Assembly (NCBI GenBank): GCA_015852425.1
Contig: JAAAIG010000373.1
Span: forward strand, 1 to 35,016
Origin: Gryganskiella cystojenkinii
Taxonomy: Eukaryota > Mortierellomycota > Mortierellomycetes > Mortierellales > Mortierellaceae
Direction of reading: 5' to 3'
DNA length: 35,016 nucleotides
In this document: positions 23,756-34,315 of the stretch, piece by piece
Layout of the letters: each line of letters starts with the position of its first letter
Numbering within the stretch: the stretch's first letter is position 1
Translations under genes and position numbers: made by a program
The notes under the pieces: model-generated
The model's database searches: none
What the model saw: only the letters and a program-made list of their open reading frames with translations
What the model was told of the DNA's origin: nothing

Positions 23756-24049
23756 AGCAAGTAGTGACCGACCGAGTTGATTCACACTCCTTCACCCCCA
23801 CATACCCAGCAGTTATGCGCTGTAATCATTTACTCTATTTTTTGATCATTTTTCCTTTTCTTTTATGCGCAACATTTGTACCTTCACACTCATTGTAAAA
23901 CACAACCATTTTACGCTTTAATGAACATTTTTAAAATAAAAAAAATATTTTTGGCAACAATTTTCTTTCGAGTATAAAGGTGACATGAGAAACAAAAATA
24001 ACAATCTATAGGGAAAAGAAGTCGTCTTTTAAAAAGAACACGGAAATAT
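23756..24049. other. Short convergent 3' region
   Basis: 294 bp between the stop codons of the convergent ATPase and VIP1 genes. It is AT-rich, with AATAAA-like strings around 23934-23945 that could serve polyadenylation. Transcripts from the two strands may overlap here. Confidence 0.5.
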
Positions 24050-27000
24050 CTAGGGAAGGAAATCCGTGACATCTTTACGACCCATGAAAAGGGCTTCGAC
24101 ACCGCCTCGTCCTACGGGTGGCGAACCCACAATCATCAACGGTGCCTCATCTTCGATTGCCACTTTTTCTTCTTCCTCGTTCTCGGCCACGACCAGCTTG
24201 TGTCCCAACATTCGACTTTCTCGGATCCTTCGATTAACACTTCTATACTTGGGATCGTTGATCTGTGTTTTGTAATACCGCAAAGCGTCATCCAGAGGTA
24301 GATGATCCGTCAAATTCCGACGCTGCATCACCGACAAAGAATGTTTAGAATCCATTTGAAGGTCCAGGATGTTGGGGTTGCCGGCTCCAGGCGAGAATCC
24401 GATTCGGAGAGAGTATTCATAGGCCTGCGGAGAACTCGGGCTATAGCGGTTACTGCCATTGGGGAAGTCGTTTGAAGTGAGGGGCGATCCCACGGGGGTA
24501 TTGGAGGTACTCGTAGGCGCTGAAGGTCCGCTCCTTTCGTAGAGCTCAAAGGTGATCTGAGTCAAATCTATAATGGTTTTGCAGAATTAGTATTATTGTC
24601 TGCAGCAGTTATGTTTATCGGGATAGCAAAATTGTTGAATGGAGTTAGAGGAGGTACTTACAATCAAGCTCAGGAATATGGCTCTTGCGAAGTCTTGTCG
24701 GAATTCCAGAAAGATACACGATGTTGAGTAGAGTATGAACGTGCGATTCTACAAATGCAAAAAAATAAACATGTTAGACGTGACGACCGATATAATACCA
24801 GAGCGTTCTGTTGGCTCTTTCCCAAACGTCCACCTTACCTTTCGTAAAATAGAGACGGGTGCAAGGAGCGGTCGAGGATCGTTTGCATTGCTCAAGATCT
24901 TCTACAATCTGCTTGATTAGCGGCATACTCGTCAACAGACCAATCTCAAGACGGTCCTCAGGACTGATTCCGTATTCCAATGGTGCGACAAAATCGAACA
25001 AAACTTTGGCTTTCGAGTACAAAACCTTGATCGGACCCATGCCATCTTCTGAATCCCGGTCGACAAAGATACTCTCCAGGAAGGTTCGGTTGTGGAGCGC
25101 ATCGTATTTCAAAGAGTCGTAGAGCTCCGAGACTTTGGATGGATCAAACTCGGATCGTTCCACGTCTGCAAACTCTGAAAAGATCTTTTCCCACCGCTCA
25201 TAAAACAAAGAAGGACTCTCGTAACAGCACCAGGACTTTTGAATCGACTCGATGTCCAATTCCTTGTAATTCTTCCGCATCGTCTCTCGGAGTGTCCGCA
25301 TGGCCAAAATGATATCCTGCACAAGTTCACCAGGTTCAGGTTTGTCCTCGGGCCACAGCTCTGCCATGTCCTGGGCGTGATCCGGTTGCAAGAGCTGGTA
25401 TAGTTCCGTTTTCACGGCATCGGTCTTTTCCTTCGCCGCGTTACTGTCGTCCAGCATCTCCTTGCGGATGAGAAGCATGTCCTTGGGAACCTCCCGAATA
25501 TCCAAGAAACGCTGAGTGAAGAGTTCTGCAGTGGCACGGACTCGGCGTTCCGAGGAGGTGAAGATTTTGACATCATCGAGGACGGCCTTGTTCATGATCA
25601 TCAAATCCTTACGGAGGTTGTCACCAAGGTCCCTGGACTGGTACTTTGCGGCATGAGTAAACTAGATCACGCGGAATCAACAGGTGTGTTAGAGAGTGAG
25701 AACATCAAGATTATAGAAGAGGCGCATAATGAGAGACAAGACTGCAAGGTTTACCTCTCCACCCCACTTGACAATGATCTGCAGTTTGACGGACTGAGAT
25801 TTGCCCTCTGCGTCCTTGGTGATAGTCGGTTTGACTTGGACCTTGGTTCCTGGTAGACCCGACTTTTTGTCCAAAATGTTTTTCAACAGCATCAACTTGC
25901 TACTGTCTTCGAGTCCCTCGTCCATGGCCTGCTCAGCTGCTGCAGAAACCAGCTTGAGATCTCTAGCCTGGCGAATAATAACCTCCTCGCCTCCGCCGTT
26001 CAAGAGCTCTCGGAAGGGTGCGGAACTGAACGTAAACTTCATCTTTTGCTTCGGCGTTCTATCCGCATGACGAAATACAGAGACAAAGGCCTTGAGTCTC
26101 CAAGAGTTCTCGGCACTCAGCTCCCGAGGGAATGTCACCTCAGAGAGTTTGCGTTGACGGGCGTTTCGAAGGAAGACATCCTGGAGGATACTGGCGCAGT
26201 TGTTGTAGTAATAGTTGTTTCCCTTGACGAACGACCAACCATTGACATCGATCACATAGGATTTTCCGCCCACTCGGAGCAGGTCGAATCCGCACACTCG
26301 CTGACCAAAGACTTTGCAGATCCCCGCGGCCATTTTTTTTTCTTCAGGCGTGAGTTGAGCCACGTAGCGAATCTCCTTTCCGTCAGTGTTCCTGCGCACA
26401 TGTCCATCCACGACTGGAGATCTAAGTTTTATAAGGGTAAACCAAGGGTTAGTCAAGTCTGAACTAGACCGTGTTCTCATATATTGTGTCGTCTCGTTGT
26501 CATACGTCGTACTTTCTGGTCTCTGCATGAACAAACTGATCGCCGATGGTATAGATCTTGATGTCCTCTGCGTTATCAACGTCCATGAACTCTTCATAGA
26601 TGAACGAACCCTCTGTCCTTGGAAGAGTCAAATCCGGGTCATATTCACTAGACTTGTTGGCCACCTAGATATGATAGATCAGATAGAACGATTTTAGAAC
26701 AATTCGAGATTATTTTTTTTCTCTATCTCTGGTGCCACACAGTCCATATTTGTTACCTTGCGGAACAAACGACGAGCACCACCTCCAGTCGAGGAATGAT
26801 AGTAGATATGAATGTTGTGATCCTCTCCCGAGACAGGCTTCTCCACAAACGGTTTCGTGATGATCTTGTCCCCAATCTGTATCGTGTCCTGATCAATGAT
26901 CTTGAAGTCGGGAGCGGTCCTGTTCTCGACCACAGTCAATCCACGCAACTTTAACTTTTGCAAGACTCTAGAGTCCAGGTTTGGTCCACCATCCCGATCC

Positions 27001-27807
27001 ATAGAGAGCCGACGAGGAGTGGGGACACCGATTTGATCTAGGATCTCGAGGACCAGTCTTCTATCCCAAAGGACGGTCTGAAGGTCAACCTCGTTGACAC
27101 AGAAGGGGGTCCGCAGTTTGACATAGTCGATGGCTTTACGTAGAGGGAAGCCCCGAGAGAAGAACGAGATGAAGAAATCGCATGCTGGCCATGTTTTGAC
27201 ATCTATGTTGATTGAGGGGCAACAAAATGAGAAAAAAGAAAAAAGGAAAATGTGGCGTTTGTCGTGTTAATTTTTTTTTCTCTCGGCGGTTGCACGCTAA
27301 GACCATGCAGGGACACGTTTCAGAAAAATAGAGAAAAAAAAGGTACCCTCGTCAAGGATACACTTGTCCCCAAAGATGATGGCCTCAAAGGGGCCGTTGG
27401 TCAAGAGTCGGTCGAGGATGTTTCGCATAGGCTTGGACCGAGCCTTATCGTCCATGGCGCAGACACCGATGATATCTGCGGATAGCGAGGGAAGAAAAGG
27501 TGTTTTGTTGATTAGCCTCCCACGTCATTTTATTTCAATCATCTCCAGCCCGTGTCAATGAACAAGTCAAGCAAAGAAAAAGAGTCGGATTACATTTCTT
27601 GCGCGGGTGTGAGGGTGTCGTAGGTGGGGACGAGGGCGAGAGTGAGGGCAGTCCTGCCGAATGTGGGTTTCCCCTGTCGGATTGGGCCTGAGAGCTGATG
27701 AGTCGCGAGGTGATGGAGGCAGCAGGGGTGGGGATGGGCTTTGGAAAAGTGAAGCCATTGTTGATGTGCTGTTGTCGTTGTTGTTGCTGTTGCTGGTTAT
27801 TGTCCAT
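24050..27807 (-). CDS. VIP1: Inositol hexakisphosphate/diphosphoinositol kinase (Vip1/Asp1, PPIP5K)
   Basis: Minus-strand exons 27807-27594, 27475-27347, 27202-26757, 26664-26513, 26421-25755, 25661-24839, 24748-24662 and 24567-24050; all phases join, giving 1011 residues (fission yeast Asp1 is about 920). Vip1/Asp1 enzymes add a 1-phosphate to IP6/5-IP7 with an N-terminal ATP-grasp kinase and remove it with a C-terminal histidine acid phosphatase domain. Seen here: a Gln-rich start; the family opening [20 protein letters not shown] (about 73-92); [41 protein letters not shown] with Asp372 and Asn374 for metal binding; then [10 protein letters not shown] with Arg431/His432 of the phosphatase, KWGGEFTHA, and ESHVHTLLN (His813/His815). 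Both domains look intact. Donors include GTACCT and GTACGA. The C-terminal tail is low complexity with an acidic stretch. It lies tail-to-tail with the ATPase and head-to-head with the IMPACT gene. Confidence 0.95.
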
Positions 27808-28162
27808 GACTGTGCCTTGAGGGATCTGTCAAAGCAGAGATAGAGGGACAGGAGGGGGAAAGGGCGTGCTGGAGGAGGGGGAAAGAGACAGACGGACTGC
27901 GATGAAAAGAAAGAGGACCCAACCATGACGCATAAAAACAACGAAATAAAGGTTTTGCTAAGCCGAACTTAAAAACTACCGATAATTAGAATAATTATGC
28001 ATGGAATACTTACACCACGTTTTTTTTGGTGATAAGTTATTTTTTTAATATGGTCACGTGCAAGATCGATGGTGACACCCTTTTGTTCAGTGTTCACACG
28101 GGTGAGAATCGAAATATATTGTTCTCCAGCAATTCATTCACATTCAGGACCGCCTCCCTACC
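27808..28162. promoter_or_regulatory. Divergent VIP1-IMPACT promoter with a CACGTG E-box
   Basis: 355 bp between divergent starts. A palindromic CACGTG (28055-28060, context GGTCACGTGC) lies about 100 bp before the IMPACT ATG. This is a core site for bHLH factors such as Cbf1 and Pho4. The VIP1 side is purine-rich on the plus strand (27835-27920). No strong TATA is seen. Confidence 0.4.
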
Positions 28163-29465
28163 ATGGACTCTGCTCTGGAAGAGGAAGCCCTTGCCATCGT
28201 ATCCATCTACGGACCTGCCTCATTCTACAAGATCCCTACCACCTCAACTCCCTCGACCCCCGTTTATACCCTCAAGGTCTCTTTGGACGAGCCCGACTTT
28301 GATTACGACCCAACTATTGCATCCATCGACGACAGCAATCTTCAAGGCACCACAAAGGAAACCAAGCAAGAGCTAGAACTGCGCTTATACTTTCCCGAGG
28401 GATATCCCGAGACAAACACCGCTGCACCCGTCCATGAGATTGTGAGTATCTACTATGGCAACCTCCGCCTCACAGACGCCATGATTAACGAGCTCGACCA
28501 AGGACTCGAAGACTGTTTTGTCCCTGGAGAGGTCGTCGTCTTTTCCTGGATCGAGTGGCTTCGAACCTACCTCGAGGACCTCTCCAGTCGTGATCACGCA
28601 CTTGAAGAGAAAGGAAGAAACCTGGAAAGCGACAAAGAACAGTCCGAGGAAGAAGAAGAAGACGAAGAAGGTGCCGTGGAAGAGGAGGGATCGAAACTGG
28701 CCACGGATTACTTTGGCGACCACGACGGCACATCAGCGATCGCGTCCTCACTTCAGAACTTGTCCGTCTCTAGTCCTAGGATAGGCGGTCAGCCTGCCGT
28801 CTTTCAGATCAGGACTGGACCTCCGATCGTCGACCGTAAGAGTGTCTTCGTCGCACATCTGGCCGCCATCAAACAACCAGGCGAGGTTCCCTGGATGATT
28901 CAACAGCTGAAGCAGGAGAACAAGAAGGTCATCAAGGCAACGCATAATATCATGGCATATCGAGTAGAGAACGACAACGGATCTATAGCTCAGGGTAAGG
29001 ATGACAAACTCGATATTTAACGCTTCAGAACGGTGTTTACATGGTCACTTTTATTCGGGGCTAATCATAACTGGTTCGTTATGAATAGACAATGATGACG
29101 ACGGAGAGACCGCTGCGGGTAGCAGACTTTTGCACCTCATGTCGATCCTGGATGTCAAGAACGTCGTTGTTGTCGTATCAAGGTGAAAACTTGCAAGGGA
29201 CAACTAGCGCCAAGGAATTTATTTTTATTTTTTACTTTGACTTTACAATTGCTGACTCTTTCATTCTTTTATACGGACGTCAATCAATAGATGGTACGGT
29301 GGTATTCCACTCAGCGCAGATAGATTCAAGCACATCAACAATGCGGCTCGACTCTTGCTGGACGAGTGTGGGTATATCCAGCCGGCTGCAGGATCTAGCG
29401 CGACGTCAGCTCTGGCGGGCAACAGCAAAAACAAGACAAAGAACAAGAAGACGGGCAAAAGGTGA
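28163..29465 (+). CDS. YIH1: IMPACT/Yih1 family protein, Gcn2 regulator
   Basis: Exons 28163-28994, 29089-29182 and 29291-29465 (phases 1 and 2) give 366 residues. IMPACT/Yih1 binds Gcn1 through its RWD domain and so restrains activation of the eIF2alpha kinase Gcn2; it acts in the cytosol. Residues 1 to about 130 are an RWD domain (LEEEALAIVSIYGP, LELRLYFPEGYPE, then WIEWLRTYL). Residues about 158-177 are a Glu/Asp-rich linker. The ancient Impact domain runs from about 214 to 340: FQIRTGPPIVDRKSVFVAHL, ATHNIMAYRV, DNDDDGE, and VSRWYGGIPLSADRFKHINN split by intron 2. The tail is Lys-rich (KNKTKNKKTGKR). It is longer than yeast Yih1 (about 258) and human IMPACT (about 320), mostly because of the acidic linker and the tail. 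Confidence 0.95.
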
Positions 29466-30019
29466 AAAAAACGACGTTACCCGTGAACCAATCTTGTCAC
29501 AAAGAACGAATAAACAAGTATATATAACGAAGAGCGCGGATATGACTAGCTTGGTCACTTATTTTTGGGTACACAACGCAGAATGCAAGAGAAGGTCATG
29601 GTATCTAGTATGAAGCGTTAACCACCTGTACCTAAGGGCGAGTTGATCTCTTCCTAGAAGTGGCTCCCTGGACGAGTGACTGGAAGGAACGCAGAGTTTG
29701 TCCTGCTCTTCGATAGCAAACCGTATTCGCGCTTCTATCTCATTATATGATAGAGAGTCCAATGTCCAGGTAAATAGCTATTTGGCCTTCCTCGCCATCT
29801 TCGACCACACGGGCTGTATCGTCTATCATGGTGATACCTTTCTAGATCTAGTCGAGTTGACGGTGCTGTCACCGACTCTGAAATTTTTCTGTCTAACGGT
29901 CTGTCCATCTTGGACTGGTGATAGTCGAGTATCAGATGCTATCGTTTTTGTAAGCAAGGACAAGGAAACACACGAGTTCAAGAATATGACGAAAGAGGAG
30001 ACTTTCTTTCAATGAAGAA
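29466..30019. other. Stretch with no clear gene at the start of the repeat-rich end
   Basis: It holds the 3' flank of the IMPACT gene and possible faint coding remnants on the minus strand (a 67-codon frame at 29762-29559 and, upstream of it, VVEDGEEGQIAIYLDIG), which are not continuous. They may be the tail of the broken gene next to it. No function can be assigned. Confidence 0.35.
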
Positions 30020-30560
30020 CGTTATGCCGAAAAAGGGGCTAACCGTGTAATTCCAGAGCAGTTCAGGGGAGTTCCCTGTAAGGAACTTTGCAAGCTCGTA
30101 TCCTGTTCCTTGGTAAGTGTATGAGCTCACTGTGGGCGGCTCCGACTACATGAATGTCGTTCTCTGCCGGTTTGAACAAAGGTATCATTGCGTTCATGCC
30201 TAAAGGGGCAATGATGAGCGTTATTAAGAGTAGTGGGCCTGCGTTGCAAAAGTACGAAGGAAAGAAATAATGAGATGGAAAAATAAAAGTGAAAACATTA
30301 AAGGTGTGACTCCTTACATCTTATGTCGAGGTCAACATCTCTGGCAACTCGATCTCTTGTCGCGCAGCTTCTCGACTAATTGCATGATTGACCCTCATAC
30401 TTTGCTTGTATTGAATACCGCACAGTCACTGATCGTCGTTCACCTTTGCCTTGGCGTTCAAGATCTCAAACTTGCCAATACGAAGAAGCAGATCGCACTT
30501 TCGGCCGCTGGTAGTGGCGTCTTCGATTTGGTACTCTGGCCAAAATAGTTGTTTTTGGAC
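30020..30560 (-). pseudogene. Broken gene of a lineage-specific family (SGRKCDLLL type)
   Basis: Reading the minus strand gives protein-like pieces in different frames: EYQIEDATTSGRKCDLLLRI, GKFEILNAKAK, a stop at about 30426, then QYKQSMRVNHAISREAARQ and IELPEMLT, a frame change, an intron-like gap (GTAAGG at 30317 to GCAACGCAG ending at 30239), then FKPAENDIHVVGAAHSELIHL and, after another shift, YELAKFLTGNSPELLWNYTV. At least three disruptions are needed, so this is a decayed copy. The S-G-R-K-x-D start and the N-A/E-x-K core match a multi-copy family I recall from Mortierellaceae and relatives, without a known function. The family link rests on memory and is moderate to weak. Confidence 0.45.
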
Positions 30561-30753
30561 TTGTGTTGCTCGTGCTCACCGCTATAACGTGAGGATGTTA
30601 TTGAGATATAATTCAAAACCAGAGCCATATATCTGCTCAAAAAAAGAAGCGAAGATCTTTGTGTGCGAAACAACTTGGCGATCTCGCCTAACCCTTCTCT
30701 GCAGATCAAGATCAGATTCCAGACTCCAATTCAAGATCTTTAGAAACGTCACC

Positions 30754-30926
30754 TCTCATTGGAAACAACAACGCGACTCGGACGAAGGACCATTGAAGGA
30801 CGATCGTTACTCTCATTGGAAACAGCAACGCGACTCAGACGATGAATAACTGAAGGACATTCGGCCCTGTAAGAAACATCGTCACTCCTCCTACTCATTG
30901 GAAACAAGCGTGACTGACACAAAGAG
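30754..30926. repeat. Imperfect tandem repeat, 57-bp period
   Basis: Two copies begin TCTCATTGGAAACARCAACG at 30754 and 30811 (period 57 bp, 19 codons), nearly identical for about 30 bp. A third, more diverged copy of the CTCATTGGAAACA core begins at 30894. In one plus-strand frame the first two copies encode SHWKQQRDSDE-like units, but no credible gene surrounds them. Confidence 0.65.
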
Positions 30927-31136
30927 CTACTGAAAGACAACTGTTCCTCTCAGCAACATTGTCACCCTGACAATCAACTGTCTCGTGCTATATGGAACTT
31001 GAGGAAAAAGGATTACTGCACCATAGTGCCGCAAGAGCTTGCAGTAGTTGTCGGATCATCGTGATCAGTCCAGAGTGGAGGTAAGATCAAATAGGCGTTG
31101 GGTACTTTTTTTTTTGCTCTAGAAAAAATCATCTCT

Positions 31137-31532
31137 TTATTGACTAGGTCCTTGCGAACCTCCGACTTCGATCGTCATCCACATACCTCCAGAACAGTGC
31201 CCACCAATAGTACAATGGACAGCGTATGTACCCTGATGTAGGAAAGTTTGACTATAGGTTTTTTCAGAACTACTGAATATGTCAGAATGCCATCCGCCAT
31301 CTGCTGCTACACAAGGTTCGTTAACGCTTTTAGATAGAGCTACATCATGAGTTCCTCCTCGATATTGCCATTCTAACGTATCACCGATCGCTATCTTGAC
31401 CGTTTTTGGACTGAAAGTCAGGCCAGGGCCTACTTGTACAGGGGTGATAGCGGCATTACCCAACATGGCGAGCAGAAGACAAAAAGCGGTAGTACTGACA
31501 AACATAATGAATGTAGACAGGTTAGGTTGCAC
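31137..31532 (-). CDS. Small secreted cupredoxin (plastocyanin-like)
   Basis: Intact single-exon gene for 131 residues. A signal peptide covers about residues 1-28 (FVSTTAFCLLLAMLGNAA). The mature part is one plastocyanin-like beta-barrel: LTFSPKTVKIAIGDTLEWQY, then GGTHDV with His62, and YAVHCTIGGHCSGGM with Cys107-x4-His112-x4-Met117. These are the four type 1 copper ligands in the order of plastocyanins. Cys74 and Cys113 could form the usual disulfide. Fungal secreted cupredoxins are thought to bind copper for electron transfer or trafficking at the cell surface; the partner here is unknown. A GPI tail is not evident; the protein ends hydrophilic (GGSQGPSQ). Met10 is an alternative start and would also leave a signal peptide. 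It stands alone among decayed sequence. Confidence 0.85.
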   Translation of the reverse strand: MQPNLSTFIMFVSTTAFCLLLAMLGNAAITPVQVGPGLTFSPKTVKIAIGDTLEWQYRGGTHDVALSKSVNEPCVAADGGWHSDIFSSSEKTYSQTFLHQGTYAVHCTIGGHCSGGMWMTIEVGGSQGPSQ

Positions 31533-31582
31533 GCTGGTTTGCTTGAGGGCGCTTTGGTGCCTTCTTGATAGGGATATGTGAG

Positions 31583-31744
31583 CTCTTGCGAAGGTTCAGA
31601 GACGGTTATCGTTGGTGTGGTGGCTCTTGTAATGGCTCTTGTGACGGCGCTCGTGTGAGTGTTCACGCGACTCTGCAATGGTTTCTGTCAGGGAAATCGT
31701 TCGTATGGTGACTCTTGCGACGGTGCTTGAGACGGTTGTTGTTG
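31583..31744. repeat. Degenerate direct repeats upstream of the cupredoxin gene
   Basis: A unit of about 33 bp starting CTCTTGCGAMGGTKC and containing GAGACGGTT occurs at 31583-31614 and 31712-31744, roughly 130 bp apart. Shorter GGCTCTTGT pieces lie between. The block lies 50-210 bp upstream of the minus-strand cupredoxin start. It may be regulatory or leftover simple-sequence expansion. Confidence 0.5.
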
Positions 31745-32699
31745 CCTGCTCTTGTGGCTGTTCTTGAGACGGAGCGAGCGTGGTGAGTGTTGCTGAGGAT
31801 CAGATTTGTGTTGATGCAGGGTGCCGGGTGAGCGTGACATCTCGTCTTTTTATACGTGAAGAGGGTGATAATAAAGACGAAACTAATCAAGGCGTACCAT
31901 AGAAAGACAGAGCAATCAAAAGGGACCATTTCGTTTGCGTCAGGAGTGTGGGATAGAGGGCACACTAGCGAAATGATAGAATAAGGACAAAGGGAAGCCA
32001 CATCCGAACAATCAAGGGCAAGTGAGAAAGGAAGTACGACGAAAGCAACCAAAAGTCAGAGGAAGCAAAAACTAAAGACAAACAAGAACCAAGGGCAAAC
32101 AAGAACCAAGGACAGGCAAAAATAAAAGGCAGGCAGAAACAAATAAAGGGATGCAGAAGAGGAAAGCATGTTGAAAAAAGGGCAGGAAAAGCGAGGGCGG
32201 GGATATCCCTAAGGGGACGACCTTGAGAGGCAAAATCAATGGACGCAGCAGTGCCGCCTAGAAATACAAGGCTACACTATTTTTTCAGCAAACACACACT
32301 CGATGCCCTTGATGGTTGTGGAAAACGATAAAGATTTTAAGGGAGGAACAGAAAATATATGACAAGGGAGGCATAGAAAAAAGGAATATGGGGTAGAGAG
32401 GAAAAATGAAGGTGGCGTAAAAAAAAATTAAGGGAAGGCGAGGGAAAAAAATATTTCCAGGGAGGAACAAAATGCATCCAGAGGTTGGGACAGAAAAAAA
32501 CATGGCAGGAGAGGGACAGAGAAAAAGAGGGGCGTCAAAAAAAAGGGGAGATCCTTATTTTGGACTCGAGCTCTTCGTTCCGTGTATCAAGCGCCGGTAC
32601 GATCGAAGTCACTCCTTGGTAATATATAGCTAGTTAACTATACCCGACAAAGCAACACTGAAGGATATATGAAAGTGGCTTTGTCGGAGTGGCGGTTAT
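31745..32699. other. Stretch with no supportable gene
   Basis: A-rich simple sequence (32050-32550, purine-rich on the plus strand) with repeated AACAAGAACCAAGG-like units at 32082-32113. A 129-codon minus-strand frame overlaps the upstream repeats but looks like chance. Confidence 0.4.
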
Positions 32700-34250
32700 G
32701 ACAAATGTCTTACAAAGAGCATCGGACAACTGTTGCTGCCTGTAAAAAGAAGCAGGTGCTGCAAGAACGCCTTGAGATTTTCCTGCTCGACGCGGAGTCC
32801 AGCTTTAGGCAAGACTCATCAATCATCGACGGAACTCTCTTTTTTTCCAACGGAATTAAAAAACGAGTCGAACTGACAATAACGAAAAGCGCCTTGGATA
32901 TCTAACTGGAGCCAATTGGTTTCGTCCTTGTAGCGTGCAGAAGCCGATGAGCGTGGAGAGGCACCCTCGCGGTATTTTGTTATCATTTGAGTCAGCCACG
33001 AGTCCCTTAGTTCACAAGCAAGCTTATTCTGATCTTGAGGCCTCTTATCCGCCTTGGCGTTTTGGATCTGGGATGCTTCCGCAGGAAAATCTGATCACTC
33101 CCACTAAATGCCAAGCCGTCGCAGTAGTGTCCGACCTCCATAGAATCGAAAAAGGACTCCAGTTGTTTTTTTTTCGCTCCTGGACAAGTGACGAGGCAAG
33201 ATGTCGAGATTCAATTTCAATTTTGTTCAAGTAAGAGCTCCTCGAATAAATGATCAGGTAAGGTCAGGAAAACTCTCGCGTTCATTTAGGTCCTTGGGAA
33301 TCTCACCATGGAAATCAAAGTAATGCGAGCTGGAACATAAAAAGTGATAACACAAAATGCAGAGATCAAGCATCGGGTTAAACTTAGTAAGCCATCACGA
33401 TATTTTCCTTTTAACCACTCGAGCAACGTCCTCATAGGTGCTGTGTTTGAATACTCGTTCCGATATTCCTCGAAGAGATCGGGAATCGCATCAACCCCTA
33501 TCGCCTCTGAAAGAACATCTGAAGGCAGTGTCTTCGCAAAGAAGACTTGAGAGTCATATCTATAATACCATCTCGAACGAGAGAGAATAGCCCCATATTG
33601 CTATGTCGAAAGTCACGAATCTTGGAAATCAAATCAATGCCTCAACAGACAAAGGATGTTGCCTGATTCAGACTATTGAAGTACTCGAGAATCGTAGATG
33701 AATCTGTAAACCAGTTAGAACAAGAGGTACCTTCGTCCACTTCAGAGATTTCGATCTGCTCCGACTCTTCATCACTTGATCCCTGAAACGAATACGAATT
33801 TGCTGGTGTTGTTGAAGATTGGCGGACGGCGATGTCGTTGCGCTCCTCTGCATGGCCGTCATTTTCTGTAAAACGCTTTCACGTGGTGCACAAGTACGCG
33901 TAATCTCCTCAATTTGTGACAGGAGAATCGCTCGTTCCTCAGGCACCCTCGAGTGGCAGGCTGTACTCTCGGTTTGTGTATTTGTTAGTATTACTCGCTT
34001 TCTCGAGGTATGACAGGGACAGGCGGCTCAGAGTCTGGTGTCTTGGGGAAATATTGTTCTGCAATGCTGTGGACTCTGGTAACGCATCATATATCCTAAA
34101 GCGCTATGAAAGCCATTTCCGAGAAAAGAGAGCGATGGATAAGAGACGCGTGTTTGCGAAGAGGAGAAAGAGTGATGAATGAGAGACGAGTGCGCCTCAG
34201 CTCTCACCTTTGAAAATAGTTAGCGCGTCCTTACATCCGCAGGCCTATAC
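32700..34250 (-). pseudogene. Large broken gene of a lineage-specific family
   Basis: On the minus strand, from high to low coordinates, protein-like blocks follow each other: FRIYDALPESTALQ, KTPDSEPPVPVIPRESE, RVPEERAILLSQIEEITRT, SSDEESEQIEISEVDEG, CSNWFTDSSTILEYFNSLNQ, a stop near 33650, NMGLFSLVRDGIIDM, a frame change, FFAKTLPSDVLSEAIGVDAI, APMRTLLEWLKGKYRDGLLS, stops, KNNWSPFSIL, a one-base loss near 33083, AEASQIQNAKADKRPQDQNK, ACELRDSWLTQ, YKDETNWLQLDIQGAFRYCQ. At least five frameshifts or stops break it. The last blocks form a stop-free run of about 85 codons (33080-32825) without an ATG. The order matches a multi-copy family I recall from Mortierella genomes, with no assigned function; that match is from memory only. 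Confidence 0.5.
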
Positions 34251-34315
34251 ACCAAAAGAGAAGAAGATATTGAGGTCTGCGTAGAAGCCGCTTTTTTAAA
34301 ACCAAAAGGAACGCT

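Noticed and set aside
29261..29613. Open frames on either strand over the last IMPACT exon
   Set aside because: They are shadows of exon 3, which restores the family motif SRWYGGIPLSADRFKHINN exactly when spliced.
31663..32052. 129-codon minus-strand frame with a hydrophobic segment
   Set aside because: Its 3' half lies in the degenerate repeats and reads as Arg/His/Thr-rich simple sequence; no family or conserved motif.
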